Source: Helicobacteraceae bacterium (GTDB lineage Bacteria > Campylobacterota > Campylobacteria > Campylobacterales > Sulfurimonadaceae). Taken from it: a stretch of 47,481 bases of DNA. This document shows positions 25,448 through 31,553 of the stretch, one piece after another. The position numbers and the translations under genes are program-made. The stretch spans positions 1 through 47,481 of the forward strand of contig WFNF01000115.1 in the NCBI GenBank assembly GCA_015488775.1, read 5' to 3'. The notes beneath the pieces are model-generated. The model saw nothing but the letters and a program-made list of their open reading frames with translations. It was not told the origin of the DNA and made no database searches. Position 1 is the stretch's first letter. Each line of letters starts with the position of its first letter.

Positions 25448-26689
25448 CTACGCTCCTTTTGAATAATTCATCATCTCTTTTACACTTAGCACTAAATATA
25501 TTGAACCAACCAATAAAAAAGATATTCCACTTTTAAACATAAAATCATTTTTAAATAAAAATGAAAATCCAATCACTACCGTACCTATCATGCTAAACGT
25601 CATCTGAGCACTAGCTTTTAATCTTGGAACCATATCATTTAGTAGTGGTACTTTTTGCTTTCCAACCAAAGGAGCGAATCTTTCAAACCAAACCAAGAAT
25701 GGAATGATTTTATATAAATGTGCAGTAATTAAAAATCCTACAAAACCTACCATCAAAAACCAAGTAGCACTTACTAACCAAAATTCTCTACCACCAAGAA
25801 TATTAATAGTAAAAAATACCAAACTTATGATTAATGAAAAAAAAGCAAAAGCCAAAGATTTAACCCAAATATCATTCATTTTTCTTGCTCTACTTTTTGT
25901 TACAAGATATATTTGATAAAAATATATCAACATAGATATAAAGCTAAATACAATAGCTATTTTTTCAAAGTACCTAAATTCAAATAAAGAAGAAACTATC
26001 ATTAAACTAATACTAGCAATCATTATGTAAAATGCATATTTAATAGGCTTATCGTTAAATCCATGTGACAAACCGAACATTGGCAAAAGAACCATAGATA
26101 TACCCATTATAGTTATAATTACATATCCTCCAAATACAGCGAAAACATGTGCTTTTAACCAGAGTATTGGATTAAACTCAATAAGACCACTAAAACTCAA
26201 ACTCATAACAAAGCCACTCAAAATTCCAAGAATCAAAAAGAGATTACTTATAAGCATAGAATTAACAACAATAGATTTATGTTCACCTTTTTTTATTGTT
26301 AAAAGCAAATCAAGTGCAAATATCATCATCGACATCAAAACTATAGTTCCACCAAATGGTAAAACACTAAGATTTACAGTAAATCCAATCACCATTAACA
26401 CAGTTCCAAGCAATAAAGTTGGCCAAATTATATAAAATAGTTCAACCATAGAGTGCCCTGTTTCTATAACTACAGGTACAAGTTGTGCCATAGCTCCAAA
26501 AATCACCATCATTACAAAACCAAGCATATAAAGATGAACCCACCCTACTACCTTAAAGTCAGTAATACTTATATTTGTATCAAAAGTAAACAAAGATAAA
26601 ACTGCTAAAAAATATATAATAGTACCTATAAAAAAATATGGTGCTATTAGTTTAAATGGAGGGGCAAAGTCTCTTGATATATTACCCAT
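25448..26689 (-). CDS. Polytopic heme-copper-oxidase-subunit-I/NnrS-like membrane protein
   Basis: A 413-aa protein with about 12 membrane helices. Conserved-looking histidines fall within helices: H52 (GWVHLYMLGF), H181 (KAHVFAVFGGY) and H324 (ITAHLYKIIPFLVW), plus H209 at a helix end. This layout resembles the short heme-binding relatives of cytochrome oxidase subunit I and NnrS proteins, which protect against or respond to nitric oxide. The full catalytic HCO set (copper-B histidine trio, cross-linked Tyr) is not evident, so oxygen or NO reductase activity should not be assumed. It is the middle gene of a tight leftward operon under the Fnr-type box. Confidence 0.7.
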   Translation of the reverse strand: MGNISRDFAPPFKLIAPYFFIGTIIYFLAVLSLFTFDTNISITDFKVVGWVHLYMLGFVMMVIFGAMAQLVPVVIETGHSMVELFYIIWPTLLLGTVLMVIGFTVNLSVLPFGGTIVLMSMMIFALDLLLTIKKGEHKSIVVNSMLISNLFLILGILSGFVMSLSFSGLIEFNPILWLKAHVFAVFGGYVIITIMGISMVLLPMFGLSHGFNDKPIKYAFYIMIASISLMIVSSLFEFRYFEKIAIVFSFISMLIYFYQIYLVTKSRARKMNDIWVKSLAFAFFSLIISLVFFTINILGGREFWLVSATWFLMVGFVGFLITAHLYKIIPFLVWFERFAPLVGKQKVPLLNDMVPRLKASAQMTFSMIGTVVIGFSFLFKNDFMFKSGISFLLVGSIYLVLSVKEMMNYSKGA

Positions 26690-26698
26690 AATTAAATG

Positions 26699-27043
26699 TT
26701 ATCCACAAGTCTTATCAGACAAATCTGCCTTTTCACTATCTCCATCTTTATAAGAAAAAATAAGTTTAACCTTTCCATCTGCTAATATACTCTCTTCAAT
26801 ATCATAATTCTCACCTATTTTTGCTATAAGCCCACCTGGTGACTTATGGTTTATCATAACAAGTTTTTTGTTTTTATCTGTAACTAGGTTCAATCCTACC
26901 ATTGCATTTACCATCGGTTCTGGAGGTCCTGTCATAGATGAATCGAACTGAAAATATATATTTTCACCTATAGTATATGTATAAAATTCAAGACTAGAAC
27001 CCTCTACTTCAATTTTTTTTGCATTTTCTGGTAATAAACTCAT
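26699..27043 (-). CDS. Small acidic conserved protein in the Fnr-box operon
   Basis: A 114-aa soluble protein with no signal peptide or membrane segment. Notable are 'SSMTGPPEPMVNAM' near the middle, 'MINHKSPGGLIAKIGENYDIE', and a C-terminus ending in Cys-Gly (DKTCG). The ending CG and the PPEPM motif suggest metal or thiol chemistry, but no family is recognised with confidence. It is the first gene behind the leftward Fnr-type promoter, with an AAAAGG ribosome site. It sits 9 bases from the heme-copper-like gene, so a shared function is likely. Confidence 0.7.
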   Translation of the reverse strand: MSLLPENAKKIEVEGSSLEFYTYTIGENIYFQFDSSMTGPPEPMVNAMVGLNLVTDKNKKLVMINHKSPGGLIAKIGENYDIEESILADGKVKLIFSYKDGDSEKADLSDKTCG

Positions 27044-27065
27044 ATAAATCCTTTTAGTTTTAAAA

Positions 27066-27071
27066 ATAATA
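27066..27071 (-). promoter_or_regulatory. -10 element (TATTAT) of the leftward Fnr-type promoter
   Basis: On the minus strand TATTAT starts exactly 22 bases after the TTGAT-N4-ATCAA box. That puts the box centre at -41.5, the geometry of a class II Crp/Fnr-activated promoter. Transcription would start near 27059. Confidence 0.65.
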
Positions 27072-27093
27072 CCATTATGTTAAAAATCTACAT

Positions 27094-27107
27094 TTGATAT
27101 ATATCAA
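27094..27107. promoter_or_regulatory. Perfect Crp/Fnr-family operator TTGATATATATCAA
   Basis: The 14-base palindrome matches the Fnr/Nnr consensus TTGAT-N4-ATCAA at every fixed position. It lies between the divergent small acidic protein gene and the di-heme cytochrome c gene, 21 bases before the cytochrome start codon and 50 before the leftward start codon. Which Crp/Fnr paralogue binds is unknown. Confidence 0.8.
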
Positions 27108-27128
27108 TCAATTAGATATACTATCTTT

Positions 27129-27677
27129 ATGATTATAAAATATATACTAATACTAATAACTGCATTTACGTACTCTCAAGCCTTTGATCAAGAGTTATAT
27201 GACAGAGGAAAACTTATATATGAGCAACGCTGTACATTTTGCCATAAACAAGATGGAACTGGCACAAATGCATTTTCAGCAAACTTACAAGAGAGAATAT
27301 CTTTTGAGAGTACAATAAAAGTTATTAAGTACGGTTCACATAACTTCAAAAAAAAATATCCCCTTGGTATGCCACCTTTAGTTTCTGATCCAAAAGATGT
27401 CTATCTTATAGGTGCATATATATCATTAGGTATGCCTCCAGCACATCCAGGAAAAAAATTATATAAAAAATATAAATGTTTTATGTGTCATGGTAATGAT
27501 GGTAGTGGTATAGAGGATGTAGCTCCAAACATCTCATTTTTCAATAAAGAAACTTTAAAAACTATACTTACAAATGGTAAAAAAGGCTCAATTGGAACTA
27601 TGCCAAACTTTTCATATTTAGGTGATAATGGGATTGAAGCAGTATCTGAATATATTATATATTTTGATGAGAAGTAG
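27129..27677 (+). CDS. Di-heme cytochrome c (c4-like), periplasmic
   Basis: A 182-aa exported cytochrome. A signal peptide (MIIKYILILITAFTYSQA) precedes two c-type domains with heme sites C35-x2-C38-H39 and C117-x2-C120-H121. Likely axial methionines are M81 (PLGMPPL) and the one in GTMPNF near 160. Two fused single-heme domains suggest a c4-type electron carrier or a small dehydrogenase subunit. There is almost no 5' leader. TATACT at 27117-27122 would start transcription at about the ATG, so the mRNA may be leaderless, and no Shine-Dalgarno is visible. The Fnr-type box lies immediately upstream. Confidence 0.9.
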   Translation: MIIKYILILITAFTYSQAFDQELYDRGKLIYEQRCTFCHKQDGTGTNAFSANLQERISFESTIKVIKYGSHNFKKKYPLGMPPLVSDPKDVYLIGAYISLGMPPAHPGKKLYKKYKCFMCHGNDGSGIEDVAPNISFFNKETLKTILTNGKKGSIGTMPNFSYLGDNGIEAVSEYIIYFDEK

Positions 27678-27721
27678 TACTAATATAGAATCATTTAAAA
27701 ATTTAGCAATATTTTCAGATA

Positions 27722-28837
27722 TTATAATTCCAAATTTATTTGTATAGTATTTGATTTTTCACCTCTAAACGTAAAGTAAAAATCATAAACACCACTTGAT
27801 AAAGGTTTTGCGAATAGCTTTTGTATTTCTCTATTTAGATACTTTCTCTTTTTTTGATATAAATAAACTTTTCCATCCTTAAATTTTGTTATATCCCTAT
27901 AATCTCCACTTATTTTATTTACAGTATAAAAAACTTTACTTTCATTAAAAGAGCCATCTTTAGATTTCAAGTATAAAACAATGTCATCATCTTTATAATT
28001 ATAGTCCACATTTATTTTTGCAAAAATAGAAAAATCAAAACTACTATAAGTTTTAGGAATGTTAATAAAAACACCTAATTTCCTTATACTTATTCTTTTA
28101 TTTCCAATAATCGGGTTAAAATAGCATTTATTCCTTCGCACTCCACTTAAATTTTTAAAATCACATCCATTTTGATAGCTAATTAGTTTACTTGTACTAA
28201 TTAAGTTCAATATAGGGCTGTTGTCAATATTTCCATTTTTATCATACAAGGGTTCTTTTCTATAAAATTCTAAAATACTAATATCTATCGTAACTGTATT
28301 TGATTTTTTACCCTTATATGTGAAATACAAATCATATAAACCATCTTTTGGCAATTTAGGAAACAAATCTATTAATCTAAAACTACGCATTTTTTTGATT
28401 CTAGTTTTTGATATATTTTTATCATTTTTTAAATATATTTTACTTTCTTTAGACAAAAATAATGATGATTTACTATATAATCCATCCTTCTTTTGTAGAT
28501 GTATAGAGATATCCTCATCCCTATAACCTGAGTTAATATTAATATAAGCCAATATATGAAAGTTTCTATACTCATATTTAGATGGAATACTGATAAAAAC
28601 ACCATTTTGTTTACAAATATCTGTTTTATCTGTTTTATATGATAAACCTACACATGGAAGTAATTCTTTTGAAAGTTTATCTTTAGATGAAAAAAGAACA
28701 TATATTTCAGATTTTTTTTGCAGTTTTTGTACAATATCTGCGTTTATAGGCATACAATAAAAAATTGTAATAATAAAGCTATATATTAAGCGTACAAAAA
28801 TATATCTTATCTTCTTTTGGATTGTAAAATTATTCAT
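27722..28837 (-). CDS. Exported protein with two tandem homologous domains
   Basis: About 371 aa from the ATG at 28837, which sits one base after the stop of the cyclase remnant. A start 12 codons upstream (28873) has a better ribosome site (AAAGG), so the choice is open. A basic N-terminus and hydrophobic segment suggest export. The mature part is two copies of one domain of about 150 residues. Copy 1 has 'GVFISIP', 'YRDEDISIHLQKKDG' and 'YDLYFTYKGKKSNTVTID'. Copy 2 has 'GVFINIP', 'YKDDDIVLYLKSKDG' and 'YDFYFTFRGEKSNTIQIN'. Beta-rich content suggests Ig-like folds. Each copy has a cysteine pair upstream of the GVF motif. No family is recognised. Confidence 0.6.
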   Translation of the reverse strand: MNNFTIQKKIRYIFVRLIYSFIITIFYCMPINADIVQKLQKKSEIYVLFSSKDKLSKELLPCVGLSYKTDKTDICKQNGVFISIPSKYEYRNFHILAYININSGYRDEDISIHLQKKDGLYSKSSLFLSKESKIYLKNDKNISKTRIKKMRSFRLIDLFPKLPKDGLYDLYFTYKGKKSNTVTIDISILEFYRKEPLYDKNGNIDNSPILNLISTSKLISYQNGCDFKNLSGVRRNKCYFNPIIGNKRISIRKLGVFINIPKTYSSFDFSIFAKINVDYNYKDDDIVLYLKSKDGSFNESKVFYTVNKISGDYRDITKFKDGKVYLYQKKRKYLNREIQKLFAKPLSSGVYDFYFTFRGEKSNTIQINLEL

Positions 28838-28838
28838 T

Positions 28839-29019
28839 TTAATAGTGAACACTATAAATTTCAACCTCTTCATATTTACCTTTTACTTTTACAGTATCTA
28901 AAAACTTTACATTAAAACTATCTTCCAATAATTTAGACGTATATTCTACCCCAAAACTTCCTAACAAAATAATAAAAATAGTAGAAATAATTAAAAAAGA
29001 GTATAGTCTTGTTAAACAT
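28839..29019 (-). pseudogene. Collapsed class III adenylate/guanylate cyclase remnant
   Basis: The last 37 codons of this frame read FGVEYTSKLLEDSF followed by VKFLDTVKVKGKYEEVEIYS. This is the typical C-terminus of class III nucleotide cyclases (FRELDxVxVKGKxEPVxIYEV). Just before it lies an N-terminal-looking hydrophobic segment (LIISTIFIILLGS). Its ATG at 29019 (MFNKTILF) is out of frame by one base in a T6 run, and the whole catalytic core is missing. The simplest reading is a large internal deletion plus a frameshift. It lies between the tandem-domain gene and a divergent FecR gene, a common partner of CHASE2-type cyclases. Confidence 0.7.
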
Positions 29020-29051
29020 TAACTTATGATATAATAATAACTAGGAAAATA

Positions 29052-29624
29052 ATGCTTAAAAAATTAATATTATTCTCAACTTTCTCATTTTTAGCTATTG
29101 CTGATCAAAATATATATTTTGAAGGGGATGTTAAAGTTAATGGAAAACCTATAACTAAAACAAGTAAAATCACAAGTGGTGACATAGTACAAACAAGTAA
29201 AAATTCAAAAATAAAATTTAATATAGGTAAAGATGCTTTTATAGCAAAAGGTAAAAGTAAATTTACACTTAAAAAAACTAATACACAAAAAGTTTTAGAG
29301 GTTATAGATGGAGGTGTAGTTGCTGTGTTTAATGGAGATGGTAAACATTCAATAGAAACTAAAAACATGACTGCAGGTATAAGAGGAACGGGAACTTACA
29401 CATTAGTTAAAGATAATAAAACATACTTTTGTACTTGTTATGGTGAAACAGAGTTAAAATCAAAATCTACACATAAGTCTTTAGCTTTAAAGACACATCA
29501 TCATAAAATGGTTTGGGTAACAAAAGATAGTATAAAAAATGCTATGACTATGGAAGGCCACAGTGATTCAGACCTATATGAAGCAGAACATTTTGTAAAT
29601 TCAAGTCCGGATTTTCGTAAATAA
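29052..29624 (+). CDS. FecR-domain exported protein
   Basis: A 190-aa protein with a signal peptide (MLKKLILFSTFSFLAIA) and a FecR-like beta domain. Features are 'KVNGKPI', 'ITSGDIVQTSKNSKIKFNIG', 'VIDGGVVAVFNG' and 'TAGIRGTGTYTLV'. After the domain come C127-x-C129-Y-G and H149-H150-H151, possible metal ligands. The protein is periplasmic or cell-surface associated. It is not the TonB-linked FecR sigma regulator, as no sigma factor or TonB receptor is near. The start has AGGA upstream. The stop overlaps the SDR start by one base. In related genomes such proteins are often paired with CHASE2 cyclases, and here that partner is decayed. Confidence 0.82.
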   Translation: MLKKLILFSTFSFLAIADQNIYFEGDVKVNGKPITKTSKITSGDIVQTSKNSKIKFNIGKDAFIAKGKSKFTLKKTNTQKVLEVIDGGVVAVFNGDGKHSIETKNMTAGIRGTGTYTLVKDNKTYFCTCYGETELKSKSTHKSLALKTHHHKMVWVTKDSIKNAMTMEGHSDSDLYEAEHFVNSSPDFRK

Positions 29625-30451
29625 TGGATACTAAAACTATACTTATAACGGGCTGTTCAAGTGGAATAGGACTCGATACTGCATTAAAACTCAAAGATGA
29701 TGGATATAGAGTTTTTGCAAGTGCAAGAGATTTAAAAGATGTTCAAATACTTAAAGAAAAAGGTTTTGAAGCTTTTTATATTGATGTGACTAAAAAAGAG
29801 ACTATAACTAAAGCTTTAGAAGAGATATTAGAGATTACCAATGGAACTTTATATGCTCTTTTTAATAATGCAGGATTTGGACAACCAGGAGCTTTAGAGG
29901 ATGTTCCAACACAAGCTTTACGTGAGCAGTTTGAAACAAATCTATTTGGTTTACATGAACTTACCACTCAAGTTATACCAATTATGAGAAAACAAGGTTA
30001 TGGTCGCATAATGCAACACTCTTCTGTTCTTGGTATTATATCTCTAAAATTCAGAGGAGCTTATAACTCTAGTAAATATGCGATAGAGGGGCACTGTGAT
30101 ACTTTAAGATTAGAGTTAATGGATACAAATATATTTGTAAGTAGTATAAATACAGGACCTGTTACATCAGATTTTAGAAAAAATGCTACAAAAAAGTACT
30201 ATCAGTACATACATAAACAAGATACAGTATTTAGAGATGAGTACAATAAGGATCTACTTGGACATGAAACTAAAAAAGAGAAAGACCCATTTACTAGAAG
30301 TTCAAAAGTTGTTATAAAAAACATAAAACATGCTTTAGAATCTAAAAAACCTAAAGCACGTTATTACAATACAGAAGCAACATACCTACTAGGAACACTC
30401 AAAAGATTATTATCAGCATCATTGTTGGATAAAATTTTAATGAAAATTTAA
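29624..30451 (+). CDS. Short-chain dehydrogenase/reductase
   Basis: A 275-aa classical SDR. The cofactor motif is TGCSSGIG (residues 9-16), with NNAG in LFNNAGFGQPG. The catalytic Ser is in HSSVLGIIS and the Tyr-Lys pair in YNSSKYAIEG. The arginine in VFASARDL, just after the second strand, suggests NADP(H) preference. A tail beyond residue 190 (KYYQYIHKQ... KARYYNTEATYLLGTLKRLL) resembles retinol-dehydrogenase-like or YbbO-type members. The substrate is unknown. It overlaps fecR by one base, so it is cotranscribed with it. Confidence 0.9.
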   Translation: MDTKTILITGCSSGIGLDTALKLKDDGYRVFASARDLKDVQILKEKGFEAFYIDVTKKETITKALEEILEITNGTLYALFNNAGFGQPGALEDVPTQALREQFETNLFGLHELTTQVIPIMRKQGYGRIMQHSSVLGIISLKFRGAYNSSKYAIEGHCDTLRLELMDTNIFVSSINTGPVTSDFRKNATKKYYQYIHKQDTVFRDEYNKDLLGHETKKEKDPFTRSSKVVIKNIKHALESKKPKARYYNTEATYLLGTLKRLLSASLLDKILMKI

Positions 30452-30546
30452 ATATCTAAAGACTTTTAGGGCATAGTCTATGAATATTTATTTAGTATTA
30501 TCTTTAATAAAGTAAACTACTTAAAATTAATTAAGGATAAATATTA

Positions 30547-31266
30547 ATGTTAAATACAAAAATCACACTTTCAATTCTAACTGCTGGAATTTTAGCACTA
30601 GGTTTTACCTCTTGTAATGATAATAAAAAAGTTGAAGAAAAAACTCTTACACTTACAACTCTTAAAGATAAAGCTGGTTATGCTTTTGGTCGTAATATTG
30701 GTGAACAAGTTACAAAACAAGCTGATATGATTAATACTAAGGCTTTATTACTTGGTTTAGAAGATGCTTTAGCAAAAAAAGATTCTAAACTTTCAAAAGA
30801 AGAGATGAAAAAGACTATGCAAGAGTTCGGTGCAAAAGCTCAAGCAAAAGCTATGGAAGAGATGAAAAAAACTGCTATGTCAAACAAACTAAAAGGTGAG
30901 ACTTTTTTAGCTGATAATACAAAAAAAGATGGTGTGGTAACACTTCCAAGTGGATTACAATATAAAATAATCACCAAAGGTACTGGTAAAACTCCTAAAG
31001 CAACTGACACTGTTGAGACAAACTATAAAGGTACTTTGATTGATGGTAGAGTTTTTGATAGCTCTTATGAAAGAGGTAAAAGTGTGTCTTTTCCTGTTAA
31101 TGGTGTAATCAAAGGTTGGACTGAAGCACTTCAACTAATGAAAGAGGGAGCAAAATGGGAGCTATATATTCCAAGTGATTTAGCTTATGGTGAGCAAGGT
31201 GCAGGACAACTTATAACTCCAAACTCAACACTAGTTTTTCAACTAGAACTACTAAAAGTTAAATAA
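30547..31266 (+). CDS. Mip/FkpA-like FKBP-type peptidyl-prolyl isomerase, lipoprotein
   Basis: A 239-aa exported isomerase that speeds proline isomerisation of envelope proteins. A lipoprotein signal with the lipobox LGFTSC makes C23 the lipidated residue. An N-terminal helical dimerisation domain (about 40-125, with 'LKDKAGYAFGRNIGEQV') precedes the FKBP domain. That domain has 'YKGTLIDGRVFDSSYERG', 'VIKGWTEALQLMKEGAKWELYIPSDLAYG' and 'LVFQLELL'. The layout matches Mip/FkpA. It has its own AAGGA ribosome site and is followed by a hairpin terminator. It converges on ccoS. Confidence 0.92.
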   Translation: MLNTKITLSILTAGILALGFTSCNDNKKVEEKTLTLTTLKDKAGYAFGRNIGEQVTKQADMINTKALLLGLEDALAKKDSKLSKEEMKKTMQEFGAKAQAKAMEEMKKTAMSNKLKGETFLADNTKKDGVVTLPSGLQYKIITKGTGKTPKATDTVETNYKGTLIDGRVFDSSYERGKSVSFPVNGVIKGWTEALQLMKEGAKWELYIPSDLAYGEQGAGQLITPNSTLVFQLELLKVK

Positions 31267-31284
31267 TAATTTGGGTTAAAACTA

Positions 31285-31317
31285 CTAAGAGTGTAAAAAT
31301 TACACCTTAGAGTTTTT
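31285..31317 (+). terminator. Intrinsic terminator after the FKBP gene
   Basis: The stem pairs 31285-31296 with 31300-31310 (CTAAGAGTGTAA with TTACACCTTAG, one bulge). It is followed by AGTTTTTAT, a good T-tract. It lies between convergent genes. Confidence 0.75.
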
Positions 31318-31329
31318 ATAAAATACTTA

Positions 31330-31548
31330 TCACTCTGGCTTATAGTTTCTCTTTTTTAACTCTTCCTTTTTTTTATCAGCATCTGCTCTTGCGTTTAACT
31401 CTTTTTCATCATCATACATCATAGCACTCATCATTTTTGATTCATCATCAAATTGTCCATTTTTTATGCCCCACATAAAAGCAAATAGAGCTATTGCTCC
31501 AAGAAAAAGTGATGCTCCAAGCATCATAGCTATTACCCATCCGTCCAT
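31330..31548 (-). CDS. ccoS: cbb3 oxidase maturation protein CcoS
   Basis: A 72-aa single-pass membrane protein of the CcoS/FixS family, needed to insert cofactors into cbb3-type cytochrome oxidase. One N-terminal membrane helix (WVIAMMLGASLFLGAIALFAF) is followed by the family's 'WGIKNGQFDDES' turn. A charged Lys/Glu/Asp tail completes it. It starts five bases after the ccoI stop and is the last gene of the asparaginase-ccoI-ccoS unit. The structural ccoNOQP genes are not in the window. Confidence 0.93.
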   Translation of the reverse strand: MDGWVIAMMLGASLFLGAIALFAFMWGIKNGQFDDESKMMSAMMYDDEKELNARADADKKKEELKKRNYKPE

Positions 31549-31553
31549 AATTT

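Noticed and set aside
30452-30546. Terminator between the SDR and FKBP genes
   Set aside because: Only a weak AGACT/AGTCT pairing with no T-tract; not enough to call.
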